The position numbers and the translations under genes were made by a program. Positions 10,814-20,729 of a stretch of DNA of 64,000 nt are shown one piece after another. The DNA comes from Nageia nagi (lineage: Eukaryota > Pinophyta). How positions within the stretch are numbered: position 1 is the first letter of the stretch; each line of letters starts with the position of its first letter. The stretch covers positions 35,588,001 to 35,652,000 of the forward strand of contig JBITNC010000002.1 of NCBI GenBank assembly GCA_050084985.1, read 5' to 3'. The notes under the pieces are model-generated. The model had not been told where the DNA came from, did not search any database, and saw only the letters and a program-made list of their open reading frames with translations.

Positions 10814-11798
10814 CTAATCATTTGAAATAGTTTGAGTCATTGAGTAGTAGGCAACAGAAGCAGCATGCTTGTTCTTCTTTTTATTATTGAAATTTCTCAT
10901 ATTTGCATTTTCCTTTCCTTTTTGAGCAAATTTCTTTTTGCGACAATCATACTCTTTGTGCCCAAAGATGCCACAGAAGTTACAATTCCCATCAAACTTT
11001 TCCTGAGGTGTTGGATTGCTGGATCTTGCTTTATCATTCCTGTGCCTGTAGTTGCCATGATTGTTGTTATTGTTGCCCTTTTTGTCATACTTCCTGAAGG
11101 TAGATGAGGACTTGTTGTCTTTGAATTTGTAATGTTTGAACTTTTTCTTGAAAGGAGTTTTGGTTGCTCCTAGAGCAATGCTATGGTCCTTTGGAGAAAG
11201 GTTCAACATTTTCTTGTTCAAAGTTTCCTCATGCTTTAGAAGAAGTCTTGAAAGGTTATCAAGTGAGATGACATCTTCTTCATCATCGAGCCTTGTTTCC
11301 ATAACTGTGACAAAGTTGCTAAACTTTGTAGTAAGGCTTTGTAGAATGATGAAGACCATGAACTCATCATTGATCCAGTTGTGTCCTAAGGTCAATGATT
11401 TTGTTTAAGTAGATGGAGGCACTTTCATCTTCACTTTGTCGATACTGCAACAACTTTTGTAGAATGGTAAACCTCCTTGAAAATTTGGACCCAAGGTAGA
11501 TTTTCTTTAACCTATCCCAAGCTTCCTTTGCTGAAGTTGATGAAGAAATCATGAGAAGGATATCATCTGAAACTGCACGGTAAATCATAGAAGTTGCTAA
11601 CTCATTCTTTGAGTTGTATACTTCAAGAGCCTTCTCATCGGTAGGAGCAACCGCATCTTCACTAACTGTCTGCCATAGCTTTCTTGCTTGTAACTCAGCT
11701 TTCATACGTGGTTCCCATATTCCAAAGTTGGAACCATCGAGTATGTGCTTGGGAACGAAGGTTTCAACCATTGCTACAAAAAATAAATGAATATGCAA
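10814..11798 (-). pseudogene. gag: Copia-2 gag (frameshifted)
   Basis: The likely start is the internal Met of MVETFVPKHILDGSNFGI at 11771; an upstream ATG at 11798 adds nine residues. The first segment (to 11367) and the second (11395 to 10814) are in different frames, so a one-base indel lies near 11395. The zinc knuckle CNFCGIFGHKEYDC is a canonical C-X2-C-X4-H-X4-C, followed by a basic tail. A TAG at 10814-10816, where Trp is expected (NDWIVDTG), separates gag from protease. Pol is in the same frame as the second gag segment. Confidence 0.9.
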
Positions 11799-13340
11799 TA
11801 AGAATGTAAACTTTTACAATTTTCATCTATACATATAAAACACCTAATAAGCAAACATGTCCCACATGTGTAAACTCATTAACCATGATCCATAGAAGGA
11901 TAAAGTTGGGGTTGTTTTCTTGTATAGAATTAGGCCTTCACCTGGATGCCCGCAAGGTGGAGCCCAGGTACTACCAGTCCTCAACCAGTTCACCTTGGTC
12001 AGTGATATACTCTCACAAGGAGAAGTACTTACTATTTTCTAAGGATCCGACGTATCTTGGATTGACCATTTTAATTATCTTGATTAAGGGTTTCAGTTTT
12101 CCTCCTAGGTTATCAAGATAATCCCTGAATGGACGTGCGGACATGTGGTATCACTACACACATGCCTGTCCACCTAATAGAGTTATGTCCAATCCAACAG
12201 AGGTCTTAGGGGCAATTAAGATGGACTTACCACCACTTGGTTCTTCGGACTAAAAGGGCTCCAGTCTGCCCTGTCCTCACCTCATGGCTCCCCAAACAAG
12301 TCATGTTGTGGAAAATACGTGCGGATGTATTCATTTTAGGGGTTACTTTCCAAATTTTTGTGTATTGCATGTATAAGCAAATGTGCAAAAAATATAAAGT
12401 AAGGTGAAAAATACTCCATCCACACGAACTTGAAACCTTAAAAAGGCCAAAAATTGAGTCCAATGGGTTTTGTTCTAACCCCTAAAGGACTTTTACATTG
12501 TTCATATTTTTCTCAATTTATTGAAGCACTTAATGAATTAAACAAAGAACTAAGTCCTACTTAGTATTTAATTCATAACATGCATTGTATCATGACTTAA
12601 AATTTAAGTAAGCATGCATCATGCATTAAATATTTAAGTCCTAAGCATACTTATAACATGCATTCTATCATGACTTAAAATTTAAGTAAGCATGCATCAT
12701 GCATTAAAAATTTAAGTCCTAAGCATGTTTTATTCTTCAAATAAGATACATGCATCTAGATAAAATTTAAGTAAAAAAAATGCATCTAGATAAAATTTAA
12801 GTAAAAAAAGATTATACCAAGGCCCCCCCTTTTTACTTAAAGTTTTATCCCTTTTAACCATGTTTAGAGAGTGCATATGCATTTTAATTTAAAACATGCA
12901 ATGTGGAGGAAAAGATGAGAAATAGTCTAAGTACTCCTAAGGGCATTTAATGGAGCAATTGACTTGGAAGCAATTAAAAAAATACCTAAGAAGAATAAGT
13001 GTGCAAGTGGTAAGAGGAGACCCATACCCCAATTTTTAAATGCTTTGGAATGATTTGTCTACCTTATGAACTAAAAAAAAGGCCTAAGTCAATAATCATT
13101 AAAGGCTTAGTAGGTGGAAAAAATATGAACCCCCTTTGTTCTTCCACCAAAAGATACGTTGCCAATGGTGCATTGAAAAAATGCAAGTAGTTAAATAGTA
13201 AATTAGCCTCCTTTTTGGAAAAACTTTTATCCAACTAGGTTTGACTGAAATTAATGCTTGTAGTTATTTTAATGGTAAGGAGAGGAAAAATGTTTTAAGA
13301 GGGAAGAGTGATAAAAAAATAAACACCTCAAAGTGATGTG
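11799..13340 (-). other. Copia-2 leader, gag-proximal part with tandem repeats
   Basis: This is non-coding and alignable with the Copia-1 leader (for example around TACTACCAGTCCTCAA and CAATGGGTTTTGTT). It holds two simple tandem duplications: a 78-bp unit twice from 12576, built on CATGACTTAAAATTTAAGTA, and a 30-bp unit twice (12751-12780 and 12781-12810). ORFs in the leader show no family feature. Confidence 0.7.
12576..12810. repeat. Tandem duplications in Copia-2 leader
   Basis: Two copies of a 78-bp unit (12576-12653 and 12654 to about 12728) are followed by two 30-bp copies (12751-12780 and 12781-12810) starting TGCATCTAGATAAAATTTAA. Replication slippage is the likely cause. Confidence 0.8.
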
Positions 13341-13344
13341 TGAA

Positions 13345-14085
13345 ACAAAAAAAGTGAGGCAGGCGAGTGACCAAAGTCTCCTAGGGGCCAAAGTCGGCGA
13401 GGAGGCGGTAAGTCGTGTGGGTAGGGGGGAGCCAGCACAGACCAGCGGGGCGGCAGAAGCGCGGGCGGAGGCGGCAGAGGTGACCAAGTCAAAGGGAGCC
13501 ACTGAGTGGTTTTTTTGTTTTTAAACAGCGGCAATGCCTGGCCACGAATCCAATCCATCCATCAATGGCCACGAGAAGATGTCTAGTTCAGGCATACAGT
13601 CGGAAAAAAAAAACATCGCAGTCATCTCGTCAAACAAGGCCATGTTGTGCAGATCCTGCAAGCAAGTCATGAAAGGAGAGGAGGGGAGGCGCAGTAGCAG
13701 CGCGTGAGAGGAAAAGGAGAGTAGCGTGTGTGGAGGGAGGAGGAGCAAAATGTGCAGTAGCGTATCCAACCAGGTCAACGACGTGGCAGGCTCTGCGTGC
13801 GGGCAGAAAGGTGCCTGGTGGAGGGGGAGGTAGACAATGTGTAGACCCTGTAACAACGTATCGATTTTATGCCAATCCTATGATCATTTCAGGCATTGCG
13901 TCAATCCTACGATCATTTCAGTCCATGAAACTTGGTCTGCATTATGCATCTTGTCTTTGGCAGCATCACTTCACTCGCAGAGGAGACCACCGCCGTGAGG
14001 AGGGAGTGCTGCGCGCGACAGGGAGGAGGATGCACGTGAAGGGGAGAAGGAAGACCACCACCGTGGTCAACGTGGCCCTCCAATT
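13345..14085. other. GC-rich island in the Copia-2 leader, possible captured fragment
   Basis: This stretch is far richer in G and C than anything around it, with several CpG and CGG runs. Copia-1 has unrelated sequence at the matching place. On the minus strand near 13570-13660 the frame reads HNMALFDEMTAMFF and then PELDIFSWPLMDGL. That resembles the LFDEM and D.FSW.LM signatures of plant PPR repeats, but the match is short and could be chance. A 20-bp near-repeat (CAATCCTAYGATCATTTCAG) occurs at 13873 and 13902. The overlapping ORFs on both strands lack convincing features. Confidence 0.4.
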
Positions 14086-14711
14086 ATTTTTATTTTGAAA
14101 ACTTTAAAATTTAATAACATTTGTAATATTTGTAATTTTTCAATTTAATACTATTGTAAAATTGAAAAAAATATTGCAAATAAAGTGAAAATAGATACCT
14201 TCCTCCCCTTTTTTTGTTCAACAATAACAATAATATTTCCATATTTGTTTTAAATTTTAAACAATTGCCTTTAAAAAATGATTTCCCCTTTTTACATATA
14301 TAGACCTCTTAATATCAAAAGAATAAGAGGTATGTAAAAAAAAGGAAAACAATAGCAATATTGCAACTAATCAAGAAAAAATATTAGTGTACAAATTGCA
14401 AATTGTGCATAATGCATTATTGCTCAATCACTTAACATAAAAGATTGTTAGTAGAACAAAATGAGCAATAATATATTATGTTATTGAGGCAATTGAACTT
14501 AACATAATCATAAAAGAATGTTAGTATCAACATGAATATAATTCATAAGATAGCCAAAGGAAATTTATACCTTCTCTTGGAATTTTACCTCACTAATGGG
14601 ATGTAAGATGAGGAATGAAGAAGGATCACCAAGATGTAACTTTCTCACCAAGAAGAAGAGCTTCCACACTAAGGAGAGCTTCTACACCAAGAAGGAGAGC
14701 TTCCACAACAA
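14086..14711 (-). other. Copia-2 leader, PBS-proximal part
   Basis: AT-rich, non-coding sequence. The last 150 bp align with the Copia-1 leader. Just before the PBS (14644-14708) a unit of about 20 bp built on GAGCTTCCAC or GAGCTTCTAC is repeated three to four times. Nothing else is recognised. Confidence 0.6.
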
Positions 14712-14724
14712 GGCTCTGATACCA
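14712..14724 (-). other. Copia-2 primer binding site
   Basis: Minus strand TGGTATCAGAGCC, two bases from the 5' LTR. This is the standard Copia PBS for initiator methionine tRNA. Confidence 0.95.
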
Positions 14725-14726
14725 AT

Positions 14727-15215
14727 TGAAGGATTTGAACTAGATCTAAACAAATCCTCTAGGACCTTAGACTAGGAAACTCAAGTGTACACAAGATAAC
14801 ACAATCACTCAAGATAACACATCAATATAATGTGGTTCCTCCCTCCTTGGGAGTACATCCACAACTAGTTCTCTTATTCTCAAATCTATGTCTCTCTTAC
14901 AACTATTCTCTAGCTCTCTCCTACACAACCAAGTAGAGTAATCTTACTCAAAACTTAGATATATTTACATGAGGAGAGGCCCTCTATTTATAGGTTGAGA
15001 GCACCTCCCTAACCTTCCTTTAACCCAAGGGTAAGGTTAGGGTTACATTAAATGTACCACCAAACTTCAACCTACCAACTAACTCCTTTGGTAAAGTCAA
15101 AGTCTACATATTAAAGAATTCTATTAATCTCTTAAGGTATCTACATACCTTTAAGTGATTAATTGAATTTACAAGGAGTCTAGATATTCACAATATTTCA
15201 TTACAAATTCTAACA
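14727..15215 (-). repeat. Copia-2 5' LTR (489 bp)
   Basis: Ends are TGAAGG...TAACA on the plus strand. It is offset by exactly 8181 bp from the other LTR and differs at one base (14973). It lies next to the PBS, and the TSD GATAT follows at 15216-15220. Confidence 0.95.
14984..14992 (-). promoter_or_regulatory. TATA box in Copia-2 5' LTR
   Basis: TATAAATAG on the minus strand, preceded by CC and followed by AGGGCC. It is placed to start the element transcript. Confidence 0.6.
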
Positions 15216-15220
15216 GATAT

Positions 15221-16515
15221 AAGGGAAGAGCAACATGTCAATGTAATTTTATATGAAGAATTGTGTGTAGCACTTACAAGAGAAAGATCAAGAGTAGCAA
15301 TAAATCCTATCACATGTGAAAAAGAGCTTTCTAAAGACCCAAGAAGTTTTGACCTCATTGAGCAACTCAAGAATACACAAGCTAAGGTTAGTTAGTTTGA
15401 ATTAGTTCAAATTTTAGAACCCCATAGAGAAATGATGAATCAAATTTTGAAGAATAGTTAGATAGACAAAAACATCTCAGTCACTACTTTTACGAAAAAG
15501 GTAGAAATATGGACTAAAGGAGATGTTATCACTTTTCATCCTAATGAAAGGCCTAGCAAGGATGTGACTTGATTACATCCACTATTATTTATTGAAGTAA
15601 GTGCCTTTGGAAATATAATTAAGAGATAATTGATAGATGGTGGGGTAGCTTTGAATATTACCACCACTCACTTTCATAATTTGATCTAGATTTATTACCT
15701 CCAAGAGAAGAGACTACCATGAGAGTTAAGGGGTTTGATGGTGTTTCAAATAAATGTGCAAGAATCATCAAACTTCCAATCAAAGTAGAAAATAAGATAA
15801 TTTAGACCATCTTCTACATTACATATGGAAATACTTCTTTTAATTTCATTCTTGGGAGACCTTGGATAGATGACATGGAAGGAGTAGCATCCACTTTGCA
15901 TATATGCTTCAAGTTTTTTTTTGAAGGAAATATTTACAAGGTACAAGTAGATGAGTAGATAGCCAAGATATGTAATTGTATTCTCCCTAAAAGATTTGTT
16001 TTGTATGATGTGGAAGATGAGGCTATCCTAGCTAAGAATGATAAAATCTATAGAAAAGTGTTACAGAGAGTTAATGTCAAGGATATCGAGTTTGGTTTAT
16101 ACACCATCATGGACATCAATAACATCAATCCAGAGAGAGAATTCGATGGATAATAAGAGAATTAGGAAAGGACCATGCACACTCCTCTTAAATCCATAAA
16201 TATCATTAATAATCCTCTTTAGAGGAAATCATGAAGGAAAATAAATGTTGCATTGTTCCATATCGTGGAGATGATCATGATGGTAAGGTTAGTTGTTTGT
16301 AATTAACACAAGAAGATTAATGGGTAATGGATGACCAAAATTGCTTTGTTATTGAATGTGATATAGATTATGAAGATGCAATACATGCTATAGACTTGTT
16401 TGAGAATGATGATGTTTTTTTAGAATCTATGGGCACTAGAACTGAATATCCAGCTAGGCATGAAAAGAGGACTCACAAACATTGTCTAGATGTACATGAT
16501 TGATTTGGTGAATCT
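15221..16515 (+). pseudogene. pol: Gyp-A protease and linker region of pol
   Basis: The gag-pol frame resumes after Copia-2 with LCVALTRERSRVAINPIT and related text. The retropepsin motif is LIDGGVALNIT, with DGG at 15636-15644; a TAA stands just before it. Further on, reading frames are broken by many stops and at least one shift, so only pieces of the protease body can be followed. The region leading to RT (about 16210-16515) is acidic. The domain would cleave the gag-pol polyprotein. Confidence 0.6.
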
Positions 16516-17328
16516 ATGGAGGATAAAATTGAAGGGTTGGGAGAGTCACCATTTTCCACACCATCAAAATTAGAGATGACTTGGTTGAATGAAGAGATAG
16601 AGGAGGTCAACATGGGTTCTCAAGAGGCACCACAATTCCCAAAAATAGGTAAGCTCCTTGAGGAATCTTTGCAAAATGAGTTGATTCAATCCTTTCATGA
16701 TTATTCTAAATTATTTGCATGGTCATATAAAGATATGCCTAGATTAGATAAAATTTTTATAGTACATAACATGGTTGTTGAGAAAGGAGGAGTCCCTACA
16801 AAGCAAAAATCAAGGAAGATACCTTTTCAAATTTCTTTACTAGTCAAGAAGGAAATAGAGAAACTATTGGAAGCTAGTTTTATTATACCCATTGATTATT
16901 CAGAATGGATGGCCAATGTATTTCTAGTAAAGAAACCTATAGGTGAAATTAGAGTATGTACTAATTTCAAATATCTTAATAAAGCATGTTTGAAAGATGA
17001 TTTCCCACTACCCAACATAGATATGATCATTGATAGTTTGGCAGGTTATGAGATGTTATCATTTATGGATTGATTTTTAGGATATAATCAAATCAAAATC
17101 AAGGAAAGTGATCAGTATAAAATAGCCTTTAGAACTCCTTGGGGAAACTTCTGCTACAAGGTGATGCCATTTGGTCTTAAGAATGAAAGGGCCATGTATC
17201 AAAGAGCAATTATAGCCATGTTTCATGACTTCATTCATAAAATAGTAGAGGTATATGTATATGATATATTGATAAAATCAAAGAATAAATAAGATAATTT
17301 CAAGGATGTAAATGCAACATTTGAAAGG
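16516..17328 (+). pseudogene. pol: Gyp-A reverse transcriptase
   Basis: Clear Gypsy RT blocks: LFAWSYKDMPRLD, VKKEIEKLLEASFIIPIDYS, NVFLVKKPIGEIRVCTNFKY, LPNIDMIIDSLAG and MLSFMD. Then comes a TGA in place of Gly, followed by FLGYNQIKIKESDQYK, FRTPWGNFCYKVMPFGLKN and the catalytic box. That box reads VYVYDILIKSK, so the first Asp of YVDD is Tyr. This RT would be inactive even without the stops (TGA 17071-17073; TAA near 17290). The resemblance to the Gyp-B RT is close. Confidence 0.9.
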
Positions 17329-18023
17329 ATGAAGAAGTACAAGTTAAGAATAAAGCCTCAAAAATGTGTATTTGAGGTATCATCAGGAAAACTCTTGGGG
17401 CACATTGTCTCTAGGAGAGGAGTTGAAGTGGATCTAAATAAAATTAAAGCCATCATAGAAATGTCTCCTCCTATGAATATTAAGCAATTAAGAAGCCTAC
17501 AAGGTAAGATTGAAGCTATTAGAAGATTTATTTATCAATTAATAGATATGATAGCTCCTATGTCTCATTTACTTAAGAAAGAAGTTGAGTTTAAATGGGA
17601 TGTTAAGTTTCAAGAAGCATTTGATATAATAAAAGAGTATTTGCTACATCCATTAGTATTGGCTCCATATAAGCATGGAGAACCTATTTGGATCTATGTC
17701 TCAGCTACAGAACATGCATTTGGGGTAATGTTGGCAAAGATAGAAGAAGATGGTAAAGAGAGAGAATCTACTTTATTAGTAGAACATTGAAAGAATATGA
17801 AACTAGGTACACACCTATTGAGAAGTTATGTCAATGCATAGTGATTGCTATTGAAATGTTGAGACATTATATGATCAATAGCGCAACACATGTACTTATT
17901 CAGGTAGAACCACTAAGATATATGATATCAAAACCATATCTCAATGGAAGGTTAGCAAAATGGATCATGCTACTTCAAGAGTTTGACCTCAAGTTGGTGA
18001 AACAAAAATCAATTAAAGGGTAG
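17329..18023 (+). pseudogene. pol: Gyp-A RT connection and RNase H
   Basis: The frame begins MKKYKLRIKPQKCVFEVSSG, then LLGHIVSRRGVEVDLNKIKA, then a Gypsy RNase H with FKWDVKFQEAFDIIKEYLLH and IWIYVSATEHAFGVMLAK. Near 17787 the frame shifts by one and continues YETRYTPIEKLCQCIVIAIE and GRLAKWIMLLQEFDLKLVKQ to a TAG at 18021. This is the retrotransposon's ordinary RNase H; a second one follows. Confidence 0.85.
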
Positions 18024-18188
18024 GCAATCATAGATTTTGTTGCAGAGTTTCCCATAGAAGATAGTACAAAACTCAAAGAAGAATTTTAGGATGAATGTGC
18101 TTTGGTAGAAATCATATAACATGTAAAAGAGGACCACCTACATCCTTATTTTGAAGAAAATAGGAACATCAACATTCCATTTTTAGAT

Positions 18189-18545
18189 GTGTCAAAATGT
18201 TGGAAAATGTATTTTGAAGGATCACAATGTATGCAAGGTTCAGGAGTAGGAATAGCATTGATATTGCATCAAAATGATGTTATTCCTATGCCATACAAAA
18301 TATTATTTGAATATACTAACAATATGGTAGAATATGAGGCTCTCATACTAAGATTAAAAGTAGCTATAGAGATTGGTATTACACATTTAAATATTTATGG
18401 GGATTCATAGTTGTGAATCAAGTCAATGAGATCTACAACACCAAGGATAAGAAGCTTATTCCATATAAAGTTCTTGTTACAAAACTCTTTGTTTGCTTTG
18501 AAGAGTATCAATTAGAAAACATTTCAAAGAAAAATAACAAGTTGA
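18189..18545 (+). pseudogene. pol: Gyp-A archaeal-type RNase H
   Basis: After a linker the text is WKMYFEGSQCMQGSGVGIAL, then TNNMVEYEALILRLKVAIE and HLNIYGDS. This is the second, archaeal-type RNase H known from Tat-lineage Gypsy elements. The usual first catalytic Asp (DGS) is Glu here (EGS). TAG at 18408-18410 follows GDS where Gln is usual, and the next bases lack a codon. Downstream, VNQVNEIYNTKDKKLIPY remains readable. No integrase follows. Confidence 0.85.
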
Positions 18546-18950
18546 TAGTATTAAAATCAGGAATAAGCACCCATTGAATAGGTTCTCAAAACTTTTAAGC
18601 ACTCTCCACTTTGGAAATGCAAGTGATAATGAAAGGGGGATCAACCCTATTTTATAAGATTTCAAGAGCACATATCCCTAGATAGTCTCAATTTATGTAC
18701 CCATGGATTATAAATAGGTAAATAGAATAGTTAATCAGAATTATCAAGAAATACACCATTGTCTAGGTCTTAAAGCTTTCAAAAATTCCTTAAGAAAAGG
18801 ATCACCTATGACCTTTTCCTATTGTTAAGTACCATTGATGGTGTGTTTATATCAAAATAGACCACCTACATTCCTTGTTTTATTAGATTGAATATCCTAA
18901 TTTGCTAGACATGATGAAGAATTATCTATATGGCTATATCTTGGATTATA
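18546..18950 (+). other. Gyp-A region where integrase would be expected
   Basis: About 400 bp with no integrase zinc finger, no D,D,E core and no C-terminal motif in any frame. It links the archaeal-type RNase H to the 40-bp repeat. Confidence 0.6.
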
Positions 18951-19350
18951 TTTTTGTTATATGCCCTCTTGGCATGGAGTTTTAGCTCCCACATAGACAT
19001 CATGGTTCTTCAGCATGAAATTTAGGCTTTATCACATATTATCATGCCTCTTGGCATAAATTTTCAACTCTCATCTTCATATCATGCCTCTTGGTGTAAA
19101 GTTTTAGCTCTCATCGCCATAACATGCCTCTTGGCATAGAGTTTTATCTCTCATCTTGATATCATGCCTCTTGGCATAGAGTTTCAGCTCTCATCACCAT
19201 ATCATTCCTATTGGCTTAGGGTTTCAACTCTCATCATCATATCATGCCTCTTGGCATAGAGTTTTAGCTCTCATACTATCATGTCTCTTGGTACATAGTT
19301 TCAACTCTCATATTATCATGTCTCTTGGCATGGAGTTAAGCTCCCATGCT
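18951..19350. repeat. 40-bp-period tandem repeat in Gyp-A
   Basis: The core CATGCCTCTTGGCATAGAG recurs at 19043, 19083, 19123, 19163, 19203 and 19243, exactly 40 bp apart. Shorter units follow near 19280 and 19317, with degenerate ones upstream from about 18961. Most units hold the mini-hairpin ATGCC-TCTT-GGCAT and a pyrimidine-rich TAGCTCTCATC. It replaces coding sequence between pol and the 3' LTR. It is not a CRISPR because the intervening parts are themselves repeated. Confidence 0.9.
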
Positions 19351-19690
19351 ATAGTATGCTATTTGTTCATGTTTTTCAAGGTTTTCATATGTAATATGTT
19401 ATATTATCAATAAGGTCTTGGTATGGTCATGTGTTTTCATGTGTGTTCATGTATAGTCATGTGTTATTCATATCATGATAAGGGGCAACTTGAAAAATAT
19501 CACAATAGGGAGTTTTCTCAACCCATATCTAGCTTACATGTTCTTGCTATATTACAATCTTTGTTAAAGTTCAAATTAATTAGTGTTGGTATTATGCTTA
19601 TTAATGCTTGCTAATATTTCATTGTTATGACATCTTGATTTGTACTTTGAATGAAAAATCTCAATGCACCTAGTGATATAAATTTCTCAT
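19351..19690 (+). other. Gyp-A 3' untranslated region
   Basis: AT-rich sequence between the tandem repeat and the PPT. No motif or ORF with support was seen. Confidence 0.5.
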
Positions 19691-19705
19691 CCAAAATGGG
19701 GCATC
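19691..19705 (+). other. Gyp-A polypurine tract (probable)
   Basis: CCAAAATGGGGCATC immediately precedes the 3' LTR copy. It is short but in the expected place; the exact LTR boundary is uncertain by a few bases. Confidence 0.5.
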
Positions 19706-20535
19706 TATTATCGCATAAAACTTTATTTATACATTTAAATAAATGCATTCGTTTGCACTAATGCATACCTAGAATATTTAATGTATTGATATAAATGCTT
19801 ATCTTGAATATGGTTATAATGTCAATGCTTATTTTGAATATATTGTTGTCTTGAATATCCATATGTATTGTGAGCTAAACCTATTTATGTAGGTACATGT
19901 TGACCTAAGGAGTAGGTCATATTATTATCTATATAAATAGGGATCTAATAATAAGTCCACATCGAGGAGATACATGATCCCATATCTAGTCTTGATGATT
20001 GTAATCTATTAGGTGTCTCTTGATACTGCCATTCAAGGCTAGGTTTGTGTACTTCCTTGTGCGAGCATCCTGACAATTCTAAGCTTATTTGAGTATCAAA
20101 TTGAGAGCAATGAGAGTCCATGTGGAAGCACAAAGTCAATTAATAATGGAATACATTCTAACAAAGACCATCAATGCTCCTTTGTAGATGAAAGTAGACC
20201 ACCAATGCTCCTTTTGAGCATGAAATAGACCACATGTGGTCTTGTTTTTGGATTATCTAGCTCTATGACTTCATGTGTAGACTTCATTAGTTGTTGAGGC
20301 TTCATCACTATATTTCATTCATTGATATCATGTACATTCCATGAGGTAAGTACACAAATTCAATCTTATTTGGTAATGTCATTTTGATTCTAGTTATTCA
20401 TTATCTTCTATATCAACTTGTCTTGTTAAAATTTGCTATCTGTTAGCTTAGAATTTACAAATAGTAATATGTATCTTTTGGGACTATAGATATTCATTTA
20501 TTTGCATTCTCAAATACATTTTTATTTGTAAACAT
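19706..20535 (+). repeat. Gyp-A 3' LTR (about 830 bp)
   Basis: Direct repeat of 4529-5358 including the TATA box (19932-19940). The sequence diverges right after GTAAACAT, where the Gyp-C LTR resumes. Confidence 0.85.
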
Positions 20536-20536
20536 C

Positions 20537-20713
20537 TATATTCAAGATAATTTAAAATATAAACCATGGTATATGATATAACATTGGTCCTAGCACATGG
20601 TGTTGGATTGTAATATCATTTTATCTTGATTTATGTATTATTGCCTTTTAATCATTAAATGAATGTAAATATGATTTATTAAATAAATAATAAATCATTT
20701 TTAGGCATCTAGA
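20537..20713 (-). repeat. Gyp-C 3' LTR, inner part
   Basis: This continues the LTR interrupted at 4528 and aligns with 28333-28509, including AATAATAAATCATTTTTAGG and the terminal GCATCTAGA (GCATCTACA in the 5' LTR). Confidence 0.8.
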
Positions 20714-20729
20714 TTTCGCCCCTCTTTGG
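20714..20729 (-). other. Gyp-C polypurine tract
   Basis: Minus strand CCAAAGAGGGGCGAAA abuts the 3' LTR. Gyp-D has CCAAAGAGGAGCAAAA at the same place (40660-40675), which supports both calls. Confidence 0.8.

Larger units (their letters stand above)
6546..15215 (-). mobile_element. Copia-2: nearly full-length young Ty1/Copia element (8670 bp)
   Basis: Identical 5-bp TSDs GATAT (6541-6545 and 15216-15220), 489-bp LTRs with one difference, PPT (7035-7045), PBS (14712-14724), and gag, protease, integrase, RT and RNase H in the Copia order on the minus strand. It sits inside the Gyp-A gag-pol frame. It also has a leader of about 2.9 kb before gag and about 0.8 kb after pol that holds a hairpin array. 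The coding frame is broken at five nonsense codons and one frameshift, so this copy is not autonomous in spite of its fresh LTRs. Confidence 0.95.
4529..20536 (+). mobile_element. Gyp-A: Ty3/Gypsy (Tat-type) element lacking integrase
   Basis: Two LTRs of about 830 bp bracket gag, protease, RT, RNase H and archaeal-type RNase H in plus orientation. The flanks are TATAT at 4524-4528 and 20537-20541, a possible TSD although low in complexity. The gag-pol is interrupted by Copia-2 at 6546-15215. After the archaeal-type RNase H, where integrase should be, there is no integrase motif but a 40-bp-period tandem repeat. Several in-frame stops and a frameshift make it inactive. Its LTR ends do not show clean TG...CA, so boundaries carry a few bases of uncertainty. 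Confidence 0.8.

Noticed and set aside
10865-11408. Plus-strand ORFs opposite the Copia-2 gag
   Set aside because: Antisense shadows of a well supported gag with zinc knuckle.
13730-14098. 122-codon plus ORF as a host gene
   Set aside because: It lies in the GC-rich island where stops are rare by composition; no domain, and the opposite strand is equally open.
18951-19350. CRISPR or minisatellite gene region
   Set aside because: The whole 40-bp unit is repeated with no unique spacers; it lies inside Gyp-A between pol and LTR.
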